NCBI RefSeq assembly: GCF_000430785.1
Contig: NZ_AUMR01000029.1
Span: forward strand, 19,614 to 83,613
Source of the DNA: Ectobacillus panaciterrae DSM 19096
GTDB taxonomy: Bacteria > Bacillota > Bacilli > Bacillales > Bacillaceae_G
Direction of reading: 5' to 3'
DNA length: 64,000 nucleotides
Position 1 is the stretch's first letter, and every line of letters starts with the position of its first letter. Below, piece by piece: positions 41,707 through 51,613 of the stretch. The notes under the pieces are model-generated. The model made no database searches. It saw only the letters and a list, made by a program, of their open reading frames with translations, and was not told where the DNA came from. A program made the position numbers and the translations under genes.

Positions 41707-44700
41707 TTATTTCGCATAGTCTCGTATATTCATTAAATCCGGGTCATCTTCGGCAAGCTCCACAAAATATCCGCTTTCATCTTCTTCTAATACTTTGGCA
41801 AGCTCCAGCTCCGCTTCTTCTGTTCGATTTAACACGGCTAAATAGCATGCGCGGTTATAACGCGCCGTCAAGTATTCTTCGTCGAATGTTAACACCTGCT
41901 CCATCAGTTCAAGCGCTTTGTCCGTTTGTCCTGACATGTGATACGCAATTCCTAATGCAACATACAATGGTCCTTCCTGCGGGTGGTGCTGCCTCCCTTC
42001 TTCTAGTAAAGAGATGGCCTTCTCGTACTTTTCTTGCTTCTTGTAGAGTCTGGCTAAATCAATGAAATTTTTGCTGATAAAAGGCGCGGTCCGAACAAGA
42101 TACAGGAATCGTTCTTCAGCCTCTTCTTCCCTATTTAAATCTGCCAGTGTATAAGCTTGTAAATGCTGAATGTGCAAGCTGTTCGGCTGCTCCTGGAGTA
42201 CTCTTTCAGACAGACCGAGCGCTTCTTTTAGCCACTGTGTATGATTGTCCGAATGATTTAAAAGAAGTGATGCCAATTGGTATGCCGTTTCGTGATTCCA
42301 CTCAGTGTTCAATGATTTTCTAAGCGTTTTAATCGCATCATCAATGAGATTTGCATGTTCATAAAACTGAGCGAATCTCTGTGCTGCCGTACTGTTTTCC
42401 GGATCCAGCTTCATAGCCGTTTCGTACAAATCGATGACGGTTCCAATGGAAAACAGCTGCTTTGTAAATCCAGTCAATCGCTTGAATGTCCTCTTTAAAC
42501 GAGATCCTGTTTCTTTTTCCTGTTCATTTTGCTCAGCCAATAAGGATTCCATTGCAGATGCTGCATACATGAATGCATAGCTTTTTTCTTCTTTCGCTAT
42601 TTTTAGCTTGTGCAGAGAATCAGATACATACAGTAAGGTTTTCTGCTGTTTTAACGTATTGATGTACAATGGATAGATAGATTCATTATGAACATTTTCT
42701 TGTAAAAGCTCGGTTGCAATCTTCAGTGCTTGTTTGTCTCTTTGTTTTAAGAGCATATTTGCATAGTGATATAAAACTTCTGGATGTTCCGGATCAATTT
42801 GCAATGCGTCCATTACGAGCTGCTGTTCTTTTTGTACATCCCCTGCAGCGCCGTATGCATACGCTAAACTGTCCAAACGCCAATTTTCTGGTGTTCTTCC
42901 TCGCATCTCCGTCAGCATAGACACAAATTCCTGATGAAGCGAAGGCTCAGTTGATAAAGAAGCTAAATATTCTATGTTGATTGTAAGAGGTTCTTGCTTC
43001 GCTGCTCGCAGCATGTGATATTGCTCCTGCTTTACGTCTTTCTCTACATGGCTGATTTCTGCCAATCTTAAATGCACCGCCGGAAAATCAGAATCTAGCT
43101 CCAGGCATTTCTGATAAAACTTCCGAGCTTGCTCCAGGTGATTAACTGCTTTATAAGTTTCACCTAAGCGATAGTACGGGAATGTGTTTTTTTCTATTTC
43201 TAGTGCCTCATGATATAAGTCAATGGCTTTGGCATACTGCTGCACATTTTCATATAAAACGCCTAGATAGCAGCGATAGTGAATATTTTCAGGGTGCTGA
43301 TTCGTTAATTCCTCTAACAGCGCAATTCCCCTTGTAAGATATGGTGTATCCTCAATGCGGCTTACGTACAGCTCAAGAGCTTCTTCCACGTGCTTGTACA
43401 TATAACCGATGCCTTCTTCTATCATAGCTAAAGCTGTTTCAAGTTCAAGAGCTTCTGCATGCTGCTCAATACCTGTATCCCAGAGGATTTTTCCTGTATT
43501 CACAAGAAAATAGCTGTCTGTTGCAAACTGCGCCTTCATTTGAAGGGCATATTGCTTTCCTTTTTCGTAGTTTCCTTGTCCTATATATACCTCAATCAGT
43601 CCAAGATGTACAAACGCATTGCCGGGGTCTTGCCCCAGAGCATTTCTATACATATGCTCTGCTTGATCATATCGTAGGCGTTCCGTATAAAAATCACCCA
43701 AACGGCCATATAGAATTGGCTCGCCTTCACTGTTTTGTATCCCTTCGGCTAAAATCTGTTCTGCTCGTTTATCATCTTTGAGCTCCGTTTCATAAATTTC
43801 AGATAGTCTTAAATAAGGATACGGCATATGACTTTCCAGAGATTTAGAAATGCTGAAGCCGCGGATAGCAAGGCGCAATTTCCCCATTCTGTGCGCACAT
43901 CGGGCACGTTCATACCATACGTATGCATCATATTTATCCTCTCTTACTAGAGAATCAAATATGTCGTATGCTTCTTTACAGCGTTTCAAATCCATAAGAA
44001 TAAGACCGTGATTCACTAAAACAAAGCGATTTTCATAACGTTTTCTGGCAATCCAGGATTTTTCCAACGCTGTCTCTGATTGACCTTTATGCATATATCC
44101 TAGAGCCATGTAGCTCCATGCAAACGGCTGATCTGCATCCAGCTGAAGAGATGCGCGAAAACTCGCGATAGAATCTTCATATCGCTCATCGTCCAGCGCT
44201 AAACGTCCTTGTATAAAGTAATACATCGGACTGTTTATTTTATTTTTGACACAAAGCAGCATATCATTGGCACGTTCTCTCTTGTCTATCCGAATGAAGC
44301 ATTGAGCCGCGTGCATCTTCACATAATCTGATTCTGGATAAGCTTCTAATAAACGTTTGGCGCATTCAAATATGAGCTCTTTCTCTCCATCGGGACCAAA
44401 GGATTTGATGACATGTAGCCATGTATAAGGAATCTCCATGTTTTTCTTCAAAAATAACGTAAGCGGCTGTAAATCAGCATGATTATCCTCCGTTTGATCT
44501 AACAAGGAAAACAAGTCTCTAAAATATACGTCGTCCTCTGAAGATAAGCTTGCAAGAGCATGCACTCTATTAAAAGGGACAGCCGCAATAGACAAATAGT
44601 TTGTGTTCAGATGCTGCTTGTAAAAGTCCTCATATGTAATAATCATAGGTTCCAAGAAATTTGGATCCTGAATATAAAGAGATTGGAGCCGATCATCATA

Positions 44701-45912
44701 GCCGATTATGATTTGCACATGAGCAGCTTGTTCAAAATCCACGCTTAATAAAATGGGAATTCCAGAATCAATGAGCTTTTTATAAGACTCAATAGTTCCT
44801 CTGAAATAGCGGCAGGAGTAGCCCAATGACTCAGCATACGCTATCGTTTTAGAGAGTCTGGAGCCGTTTTTATCGAAAATATGCACACTAATTTCATCTT
44901 GTGTCAATGCATGTCCGAATCCTTTTAAAATCATTTCCATACTTGCTGGTACGCAGTAATTATCTTTTTGTAAAACAGGAGTGAGCGGCAACATGACCCT
45001 TTTTCCATCTATATGCCGGCGTGTATGCTGATAAGGGGACTTATTTAAACATAATTCCTGCTCCAGCAGCTGTGTAAAGGAGACTGTATCTCCTGCATTG
45101 TAAAAAATCTCCGCTCGCAGGTGCGCGAAATATTTTTTATAGGTATGGAACGGAAGCATACTGTCTAACTCATCCATTGCCTGCAGTAGTTCGCTATGTT
45201 TCTTTAAATCGCGCAGTCTCCTGATTCGTTCTAAATAAAGAATAGGAACTTGCGGGTACTGCAAGATAGCGTGCTCAAGTATATGCAGAGCAGCCTCATG
45301 TTCACCTTTTCCAGCATATAACTGCGCGAGCAAATATGCTGATACGTCAGCACGTTCTCCATTCTTCATGCCGTGCTGAAACATTTCCTCGGCCAGCTCC
45401 CAATCACCTTTAAACATATAAAAATAGCCCCATTTATCCAGCATAGGAGCGGTACTGTATTCTTCCGACTTCTTCATATACAGAAGCGCTTCCTCATAGC
45501 GGTGCATCTCCAGTAAACACCGTGATAAAGTAAAATGTAATTTTGCCAAATGTTCATTTGCAGCCTGTTCTTGTTCAGCTGTTTGTAAAGCAGCTTTTAA
45601 TAACTCTTCTGCATCAAGCGGTTTTCTCTCATTCATCAGTTCTTCACAAAACCAAGTAAGAGTCCGGATGCTCGGGAAACGGCGATACGCATATCGCGCT
45701 AAAAAGCCACTGTAATGATACATCAGGCCTTCATCCATTAAACGTATGAGAGTGTAAAAATCCTCTTCAGATGAAATAGAAGCAAGCCATTGTTTTATAT
45801 AAGAAACAGATTTTTTATCACGAATTATATGTATCTCAGCGTGTATCTCTTGTAAACCGTCTATAAATCTCTTGATTTTTAAATAACCTTCTAATTGCGC
45901 AAAGCTTCGCAT
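41707..45912 (-). CDS. Giant TPR protein with embedded C39-like peptidase domain, 1401 aa
   Basis: The protein is built mainly of tetratricopeptide repeats, recognisable from repeated A-L-Y type helices along residues 1-290 and 500-1400. Between them (about residues 305-440) lies a C39-like cysteine peptidase domain: KDNYCVPASMEMILKGFG with the catalytic Cys, AAHVQIIIGYDD with the His and IQDPNFLEPM with the third residue. C39-type domains cut leader peptides in ABC exporters, but no transport domain is fused here. No signal peptide is visible, so it is likely cytoplasmic or mother-cell located. Role is unknown. It is monocistronic. Confidence 0.85.
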   Translation of the reverse strand: MRSFAQLEGYLKIKRFIDGLQEIHAEIHIIRDKKSVSYIKQWLASISSEEDFYTLIRLMDEGLMYHYSGFLARYAYRRFPSIRTLTWFCEELMNERKPLDAEELLKAALQTAEQEQAANEHLAKLHFTLSRCLLEMHRYEEALLYMKKSEEYSTAPMLDKWGYFYMFKGDWELAEEMFQHGMKNGERADVSAYLLAQLYAGKGEHEAALHILEHAILQYPQVPILYLERIRRLRDLKKHSELLQAMDELDSMLPFHTYKKYFAHLRAEIFYNAGDTVSFTQLLEQELCLNKSPYQHTRRHIDGKRVMLPLTPVLQKDNYCVPASMEMILKGFGHALTQDEISVHIFDKNGSRLSKTIAYAESLGYSCRYFRGTIESYKKLIDSGIPILLSVDFEQAAHVQIIIGYDDRLQSLYIQDPNFLEPMIITYEDFYKQHLNTNYLSIAAVPFNRVHALASLSSEDDVYFRDLFSLLDQTEDNHADLQPLTLFLKKNMEIPYTWLHVIKSFGPDGEKELIFECAKRLLEAYPESDYVKMHAAQCFIRIDKRERANDMLLCVKNKINSPMYYFIQGRLALDDERYEDSIASFRASLQLDADQPFAWSYMALGYMHKGQSETALEKSWIARKRYENRFVLVNHGLILMDLKRCKEAYDIFDSLVREDKYDAYVWYERARCAHRMGKLRLAIRGFSISKSLESHMPYPYLRLSEIYETELKDDKRAEQILAEGIQNSEGEPILYGRLGDFYTERLRYDQAEHMYRNALGQDPGNAFVHLGLIEVYIGQGNYEKGKQYALQMKAQFATDSYFLVNTGKILWDTGIEQHAEALELETALAMIEEGIGYMYKHVEEALELYVSRIEDTPYLTRGIALLEELTNQHPENIHYRCYLGVLYENVQQYAKAIDLYHEALEIEKNTFPYYRLGETYKAVNHLEQARKFYQKCLELDSDFPAVHLRLAEISHVEKDVKQEQYHMLRAAKQEPLTINIEYLASLSTEPSLHQEFVSMLTEMRGRTPENWRLDSLAYAYGAAGDVQKEQQLVMDALQIDPEHPEVLYHYANMLLKQRDKQALKIATELLQENVHNESIYPLYINTLKQQKTLLYVSDSLHKLKIAKEEKSYAFMYAASAMESLLAEQNEQEKETGSRLKRTFKRLTGFTKQLFSIGTVIDLYETAMKLDPENSTAAQRFAQFYEHANLIDDAIKTLRKSLNTEWNHETAYQLASLLLNHSDNHTQWLKEALGLSERVLQEQPNSLHIQHLQAYTLADLNREEEAEERFLYLVRTAPFISKNFIDLARLYKKQEKYEKAISLLEEGRQHHPQEGPLYVALGIAYHMSGQTDKALELMEQVLTFDEEYLTARYNRACYLAVLNRTEEAELELAKVLEEDESGYFVELAEDDPDLMNIRDYAK

Positions 45913-45926
45913 GCATTCACCTCTTG

Positions 45927-46318
45927 TTAAATTTTACTCATTATCTCTTTTATTTTACAAATTGGCAGGATGATACTCAATGCTTTTATCGTCCTTATCG
46001 CTGTATTCGAGTGGATAAAGGTAACTGACGGATAAGCCTCGGGATCGCTGTGCGCTACCGTTATCGTGCCCTTGCTTTTGGGGTTTAGGTCGATAATTGC
46101 AATACTCATGATATTGCTGGGTTTTGCAGGATTAAACTCCAATTATTAATAAACACTTCCTGAGCTGGGAGCACCAATAGTACTGGAACCCTTAATAATT
46201 GAAGACGGCGGCCAGCTCCAGTTTCCTTTTTGAAAGCACCTATTGTAATTGGCTGGTTAGGATTGGCAGCCAATACCTGCAGAATATGGAATTTCACATT
46301 ATGCATGGTTTTATACAT
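45927..46318 (-). pseudogene. Remnant of a GMC-family oxidoreductase
   Basis: A reverse frame (45927-46142) reads NPAKPSNIMSIAIIDLNPKS through KGTITVAHSDPEAYPSVTF, the middle-to-late pattern of GMC flavoprotein oxidoreductases. A second reverse frame upstream (to 46318) continues in a different phase. FAD-binding and catalytic parts are missing. The gene is broken by frameshifts and deletion. Confidence 0.4.
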
Positions 46319-46523
46319 CTTTGTAAAATCGGGCTTTTTCTATACCTATTTGGGTATGGTTCACAAGCTTCCTTTGTATAAAACGTTGCATACTTTACAA
46401 AGAAACAGTTTACCTATAATTTAGAAATAGGGGGATAACATTGGAAATTCACATAATAAACATTAGTAGACATTAAATAAGCGAATACGCGCTATTACAT
46501 AAATAATTCTTAGGAGTGACTGT

Positions 46524-46814
46524 ATGATAAATCCTATTTTTACGAGAGTTGTGGCGGCTCCTGTGGTGACTCCTGTAATTCCACCTGTCCATCCAGCAAT
46601 TCCTAAGGTAGGGTTAGAACCTTTTACCACTTCTTTTACTTCTTGGCAACAAATTGGGTCATATTATCCGTCCTCTGCATACACACATTGGCAATACAGT
46701 GCGCACCCTGGATACATGCCCTCTATTCCTAAAACTTCGTATCATCCATACCATTACCATTATCATTTTCCATCGATATATTTTAAAAGTTTTCATGGTA
46801 CATTTAATATTTAA
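46524..46814 (+). CDS. Uncharacterised Pro/His/Tyr-rich protein, 96 aa
   Basis: ATG 46524 has an AGGAGTGACTGT site. The product begins MINPIFTRVVAAPVVTPVIP, is rich in Pro, Tyr and His (YHPYHYHYHFPS), and ends FHGTFNI. The composition recalls spore-coat proteins, but this is only a composition argument. Family not recognised. Confidence 0.55.
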   Translation: MINPIFTRVVAAPVVTPVIPPVHPAIPKVGLEPFTTSFTSWQQIGSYYPSSAYTHWQYSAHPGYMPSIPKTSYHPYHYHYHFPSIYFKSFHGTFNI

Positions 46815-46960
46815 CCTGAATTATAAAGCATCAATTATAATTGAGAATTTGTTTTCGAGATGAGTTTTAAGACAGATTTTAAGCTATTTGTCACTTAGAA
46901 TTCCAAGTCTCAAATACCTATTAGTAATTGTCCTTAGAGTAGTAAAATCAACGTTTTCTG

Positions 46961-47010
46961 ATGTCGAAAATTGCTTAGCGTATATTTTCGTTAAAATGTT
47001 GGCGGGACTC
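46961..47010 (+). repeat. Dispersed 50-nt intergenic repeat, diverged copy
   Basis: ATGTCGAAAATTGCTTAGCG plus the following TATATTTTCGTTAAAATGTT and GGCGGGACTC is related to 63669-63718 (TGTCGAAATTTGCTTAGCGT ... GGCGGTACCCC). This copy is the most diverged. It lies just before the lepB terminator. Confidence 0.6.
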
Positions 47011-47025
47011 TATTTAGAATCTATG

Positions 47026-47061
47026 ACAAAAGTCCGGAGACTCCTGTCTCCGGACTTTTGT
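47026..47061. terminator. Terminator of lepB (perfect 15-bp stem)
   Basis: ACAAAAGTCCGGAGA (47026-47040) and its complement (47047-47061) enclose CTCCTG. A/T tracts are built into the stem, so it can work on both strands. It overlaps the lepB stop codon. Confidence 0.9.
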
Positions 47062-47624
47062 TAAAATCCCAATACTTTTTTGCCAAGTACATGGTCAATG
47101 GGGACAAAGCCGATTTCCCTGCTGTCGCGGCTGTTGTTTCGGTTATCTCCCATTACGAAAATATGATCTTTTGGTACAGTCCATTTTCCTTCTGCCATAA
47201 CAACCATCGGCTCTTTTATATATGTTTCCTTCAGAAGCTCTCCGTTGCGATATAACTTTTGATTTTTTAGCTCAATTACATCGCCTGGCTTGCCAATTAC
47301 GCGCTTTACATATAAAAAGCTGTTTTGCTTCTGGTGGGAAACAAGCTGATATAGTGCATTTTCGGAGATATCGTCTGTAAAGCTGCGCTTTCGTTCTACA
47401 CGGCTGTCAATAATAACGATATCACCGTAATCCGGTTCATAATCAAATGTGTGTGAAAGCTTGGAGACCATAATACGCTCTTGATCATGCAGTGTCGGAT
47501 CCATAGAATGACCTTCTACTTTATAGGGCTGTATGAGAAAGATACTTGTCAAGAAGGCAAGTATGAATGCCAGTATGATGGAGCGAACCCAACTCCAAAT
47601 TTCTTTTGCTGCTTTTCCACTCAA
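47061..47624 (-). CDS. lepB: Type I signal peptidase
   Basis: The 187-residue SipS-type peptidase has a single N-terminal membrane helix (about 10-30), the catalytic Ser in EGHSMDPTL and the general-base Lys in LYVKRVIGKPGD, plus the GDNRNNSRDSR box. It cuts signal peptides from secreted proteins, such as the subtilase and 3D protein in this window. It lies upstream of uppP on the same strand but separated. Confidence 0.95.
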   Translation of the reverse strand: MSGKAAKEIWSWVRSIILAFILAFLTSIFLIQPYKVEGHSMDPTLHDQERIMVSKLSHTFDYEPDYGDIVIIDSRVERKRSFTDDISENALYQLVSHQKQNSFLYVKRVIGKPGDVIELKNQKLYRNGELLKETYIKEPMVVMAEGKWTVPKDHIFVMGDNRNNSRDSREIGFVPIDHVLGKKVLGF

Positions 47625-47772
47625 AGGAATACCTGCCCTTCTTTTTTAATGTTATAAGAATAAGATTACCATGATTTGTTTTTAAATCACAACGCTTATA
47701 TCTCACTTATAGATTATTTTTCTTACTCGCTTATGTAAGGTGGCATTTTTGCTATTCCAAACAGACATATCC

Positions 47773-48552
47773 TTAAAATATACCTGTAAATTGCAGCGCA
47801 AGGATTAAAGCGCCGAGGCCCCACACATAATAGGCAAATATTTTTAAGGAATGGTGCTTCAAGTACTGAATCATCCAAGATACTGCAATATAGCCAAAAA
47901 AGGCTGAAGAAATGGTTCCAACCAGCAATGACATACCAGAAATCGCTTCTGCTTTTCCTTGAAACAAATCTGCTGATTGCAATACAATTCCCCCTACTAT
48001 TGCGGGTGTAGAAAGCAAAAAGGAAAAATACGCAGCTGTTTCCCGGTCCAGCTTTCGCCAAAGGGCTGCCACAATGGTCATGCCAGAACGGGAAATGGCA
48101 GGGAATATGGCAAACGCCTGAAACGATCCGATAAACAGTGCATCCTTATATGTAATATCATTCATTTTCTTAGAACCATTTTTCCCTAACTCTGCCAAGT
48201 ATAAAAACAAACCGGTTGCCAAAAACTCCCAGCCGATGGTAACCCCTGTTTTAGATATATCCTCAAAAAAATCTTTAAACAAAAGTCCCACAACCACTGC
48301 GGGAATTGTTCCGACAATGAGCAAAAACGTCAGCTTGCTAAAAGGATTTTTCAATATCTGCATAAATTCCTTTTTATAGTATACGAACACCGCCAGCAAG
48401 GTCCCGATATGCAGCATTGTATCTAAAAATAAGCCGGCTTCGTCCAGACCAAACAAATGCCGCCCCAAATATAAGTGCCCGGTGCTGCTTATGGGCAAGA
48501 ATTCCGTCAATCCTTGAATGATGCCAAGCAAGAATGCTTCCAACCAGCTCAT
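47773..48552 (-). CDS. uppP: Undecaprenyl-diphosphatase UppP (BacA)
   Basis: From ATG 48552 (AGGAGGAAAG site) the 259-residue membrane protein has the two family motifs: GLTEFLPISSTGHLYLG (with the catalytic Glu/Ser region) and FPAISRSGMTIVAAL (PGxSRSG-like). It recycles undecaprenyl diphosphate for wall synthesis and can give bacitracin tolerance. The frame from 48582 is longer but lacks a good ribosome site. Confidence 0.95.
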   Translation of the reverse strand: MSWLEAFLLGIIQGLTEFLPISSTGHLYLGRHLFGLDEAGLFLDTMLHIGTLLAVFVYYKKEFMQILKNPFSKLTFLLIVGTIPAVVVGLLFKDFFEDISKTGVTIGWEFLATGLFLYLAELGKNGSKKMNDITYKDALFIGSFQAFAIFPAISRSGMTIVAALWRKLDRETAAYFSFLLSTPAIVGGIVLQSADLFQGKAEAISGMSLLVGTISSAFFGYIAVSWMIQYLKHHSLKIFAYYVWGLGALILALQFTGIF

Positions 48553-48871
48553 GTCTTTCCTCCTCCCGCAAGCTCGTACCATTATATGCCGTCTATACTC
48601 ATATCATGATAAACAATGCGGGCAAAGTATAATCGTTTAACTCTGTAGAAGAAATTTTTGCGGCATGGTTATGTTAAAGTTCATAACGGCATTATAGCGC
48701 AAATACAATAATCTTAAAATGAGGAGGCAATTCGCTTTCCTCTTTATTTTTTGTCTAAAAAAGCCTGAAGAAATTGCAGAAAGAAAAATGGCTTTCTATT
48801 TTTTCTCTCTCCATATACTTTAGTACATCAAGACAATCGCAAGAGCCTATATTTCTTATAAGGAGGGAGCA
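48553..48871. other. Intergenic region
   Basis: No gene seen. It holds divergent promoters for uppP and the small membrane gene at 48872; the latter has an AAGGAGGGA ribosome site. Confidence 0.4.
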
Positions 48872-49219
48872 ATGTTGTCACTTATACTTTCTCTCATTTC
48901 ATCTGTGATTGCAGGAGTAGGAGTGCTTTCAGGCTTACTTGGATTTGTTCAAACTGTATGTCCCAAGCAGTTTCCGCTTTTTATAGAAAAACTGAAGCGT
49001 TTTTTGCTGTCAAATTTTATAATGATCATGTTCATAACGTTCCTGAGTTATGGTCTGCTGTTTCCCGATGAAGCTTCCGTTTATTTAAAAAAGGGACAAG
49101 CCCTTTTGACTGGCAAACAATTTGAAATAATTGTCTCAATCATATTGGGTATTATTTTATATTGGATTCGAAAGCTGCAGATGCAATTGAAAGATAAAGC
49201 TAATGAGCGTCACAAGTAA
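48872..49219 (+). CDS. Small membrane protein, 115 aa
   Basis: The product begins MLSLILSLISSVIAGVGVLS and has three hydrophobic helices with a basic tail (KLQMQLKDKANERHK). It ends at a bidirectional terminator. Family not recognised. Confidence 0.65.
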   Translation: MLSLILSLISSVIAGVGVLSGLLGFVQTVCPKQFPLFIEKLKRFLLSNFIMIMFITFLSYGLLFPDEASVYLKKGQALLTGKQFEIIVSIILGIILYWIRKLQMQLKDKANERHK

Positions 49220-49225
49220 ATATAA

Positions 49226-49254
49226 GAGGCCGTATTTCATATACGGCCTTTTGT
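49226..49254. terminator. Bidirectional terminator
   Basis: AGGCCGTAT and ATACGGCCT form a 9-bp perfect stem with TTTTG after it, serving the forward small gene and the reverse yng operon. Confidence 0.8.
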
Positions 49255-49276
49255 ATTCACTGCTAGAAAAGATGTA

Positions 49277-50818
49277 TCACACCGGATATACAGGGTGCTT
49301 CCGGTCTGTGAATACTTGATATTTGCTTGTATACACTTCAAATCGCTGTACAAGCTCTTGACGAAGTTTGTTCGGGTGAACGATACCGTCAATCACCATT
49401 TCAGAGGCGAGATGGTAAATATCGATATCTTTTTTATATTCCTCGCGTTTTTGCTCAATAAAGCTTGCACGCTCTTCTTCAGGAAGGGCAGCAATTTTAT
49501 TTGCATATACAGCATTCACCGCAGCTTCCGGACCCATTACAGCAATAGAAGCTGTCGGAAGTGCAAGGCAGCAATCCGGTTCAAATGCAGGACCTGCCAT
49601 CGCATATAGACCAGCACCGTAAGCTTTGCGCACAACAATAGAGATTTTCGGTACAGTTGCTTCGCTCATGGCGGAAATCATTTTTGCACCGTGACGGATA
49701 ATGCCTGCTCTCTCCACCTTCGTCCCGATCATAAAGCCGGGTACATCTGCCAGGAATAACAGAGGAATATGGTATGCGTCGCAAAGGTTGATAAATTTAG
49801 CAGCCTTGTCAGCAGAATCGTGGAATAAAACGCCGCCTTTCATACGAGGCTGATTGGCGATAATTCCGACTGGCTGCCCATTGATACGCGCCAATCCAGT
49901 AATCAGCTCTTGTGCGAACAACTTCTTAATTTCAAAGAATGAGTTCTCATCTATAATGCGGTTAATCAAGTCCATCATGTTAAAAGGCGCATTTTGGTTT
50001 TGCGGAATAATCTCTTCTAAAGTTTTGTCGAACGCCTTCGGCTGAACAGGAGTCGCGACAGGCGCCTTCTCTAAGTAATTGCTCGGGAAGTAAGATACAT
50101 ATTTACGCGCCAATGCCAAAGCTTCTTCCTCTGTTTTACATAACACGTCCCCGCATCCAGAAACGGAACAATGCATGCGTGCTCCGCCCATTTCTTCAAG
50201 CGTTACTTTTTCTCCAATCACCATTTCGGCCATACGAGGAGAACCAAGATACATGGAGGCATTGCCTTCTACCATCATTACGATATCGCAAAATGCCGGG
50301 ATATAAGCTCCGCCTGCTGCAGATGGACCAAACAGTAAACAAATTTGCGGCACCTTGCCGGAAAGCTTCACCTGGTTATAGAAAATACGGCCGGCGCCGC
50401 GTCGTCCCGGAAACATTTCGACTTGATCCGTGATACGAGCTCCCGCGGAATCAACTAAGTATAAAAGCGGAACGCGAAGCTTTTCAGCTGTTTCTTGAAT
50501 ACGCAAAATCTTTTCTACTGTACGGGAGCCCCAAGAACCTGCTTTTACAGTGGAGTCGTTTGCCATAACGCATACTGTCCGGCCGTTGATTTTGCCGATA
50601 GCTGTTACTACGCCGTCAGCCGGAAGATCATCGCTGTCACAGTTGGCGAACATTGCATCTTCAGTAAAGTCGTTATCATCAAATAAAAGGGCAAGGCGGT
50701 CGCGTACGAACAACTTTCCTTTTGCTTTGTTTTGCTCGTGATACTTTTCTGCGCCGCCTTGTTTGATTTTCTCGACGCGTTCTTCAAATGAGAGCTGTTT
50801 TTGTTGTTGATCGAGCAT
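49277..50818 (-). CDS. yngE: Acyl-CoA carboxylase carboxyltransferase subunit (YngE)
   Basis: The 513-residue carboxyltransferase has the two crotonase-like halves: LLYLVDSAGARI and GPSAAGGAYIPAFCDIVMM, then DVPGFMIGTKVERAGIIRHG. With YngH/YngHB it carboxylates methylcrotonyl-CoA in leucine breakdown. It is the last gene of the yng operon, 2 nt after yngF. A terminator follows. Confidence 0.9.
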   Translation of the reverse strand: MLDQQQKQLSFEERVEKIKQGGAEKYHEQNKAKGKLFVRDRLALLFDDNDFTEDAMFANCDSDDLPADGVVTAIGKINGRTVCVMANDSTVKAGSWGSRTVEKILRIQETAEKLRVPLLYLVDSAGARITDQVEMFPGRRGAGRIFYNQVKLSGKVPQICLLFGPSAAGGAYIPAFCDIVMMVEGNASMYLGSPRMAEMVIGEKVTLEEMGGARMHCSVSGCGDVLCKTEEEALALARKYVSYFPSNYLEKAPVATPVQPKAFDKTLEEIIPQNQNAPFNMMDLINRIIDENSFFEIKKLFAQELITGLARINGQPVGIIANQPRMKGGVLFHDSADKAAKFINLCDAYHIPLLFLADVPGFMIGTKVERAGIIRHGAKMISAMSEATVPKISIVVRKAYGAGLYAMAGPAFEPDCCLALPTASIAVMGPEAAVNAVYANKIAALPEEERASFIEQKREEYKKDIDIYHLASEMVIDGIVHPNKLRQELVQRFEVYTSKYQVFTDRKHPVYPV

Positions 50819-50820
50819 GC

Positions 50821-51609
50821 TTATTCCCCCTTGTAGTTCGGCTTTCGTTTTTCCTTAAAAGCTTGCAATCCTTCAAGACGATCCTTCGTTCCAATTACGC
50901 CTTCGTACGCTTGACGCTCTATTCGCAGTCCGGAATACAAGTCGGTTTGTACGCCTTGCGAGATAGCCTGTTTCGCAAGCTGAACCGCAATTGGTCCGTT
51001 GGCCGCAATCCGTTCCGCAATTTCTATAGATTTTCCCATCAGCTTATCCGCAGGCACGGCATATTCCACTAAGCCATATTCTTTTGCTTCTGCAGCTGAA
51101 ATGCGTCTAGCCGTATAAATAAGCTCCTTCGCACGGCCAAGCCCAATTAAGCGCGGCAATCGCTGTGTACCGCCCGCTCCAGGTATGATGGCAAGGGACG
51201 TTTCTGTTAATCCAAGCGTTGCAGTTTCGGATGCAACGCGAATATCGCAGGCAAGACTCAGTTCTGTTCCGCCTCCTAAAGCTACCCCATTAATGGCAGC
51301 AATCACTGGCTGCGGAAGTTCTTCTACAAGATTAATAGTAGAACGAATCAGAGAAACAGCCTCGCGCACCTGTTCCTCATTCATACCAGCACGCTCTTTC
51401 AAATCTGCGCCGGCACAAAATGCTTTTTCACCTGCGCCAGTAATAATGACTGTCCGAATATTTTGATTTTCTTTTACTTGCAGCAGCGCTTCCTGCATTT
51501 CCTCTAATAAGGCAAGAGATAACGCATTCGCCTGCTGCGGACGGTTGAGTGTAATTGTTACAATATGCGGTGTTGTTTCTTCAACAATAACATGCTGCAG
51601 TAAAAGCAT
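50821..51609 (-). CDS. yngF: Enoyl-CoA hydratase family, methylglutaconyl-CoA hydratase (YngF)
   Basis: The 262-residue crotonase has FCAGADLKER, NGVALGGGTELSLACDIR and PGAGGTQRLPRLIG, which carry the oxyanion and catalytic Glu. In this operon the expected substrate is 3-methylglutaconyl-CoA, hydrated to HMG-CoA. It lies between the HMG-CoA lyase and the carboxyltransferase, with 2-5 nt gaps. The operon context is the main evidence for the substrate. Confidence 0.92.
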   Translation of the reverse strand: MLLLQHVIVEETTPHIVTITLNRPQQANALSLALLEEMQEALLQVKENQNIRTVIITGAGEKAFCAGADLKERAGMNEEQVREAVSLIRSTINLVEELPQPVIAAINGVALGGGTELSLACDIRVASETATLGLTETSLAIIPGAGGTQRLPRLIGLGRAKELIYTARRISAAEAKEYGLVEYAVPADKLMGKSIEIAERIAANGPIAVQLAKQAISQGVQTDLYSGLRIERQAYEGVIGTKDRLEGLQAFKEKRKPNYKGE

Positions 51610-51613
51610 AGAA

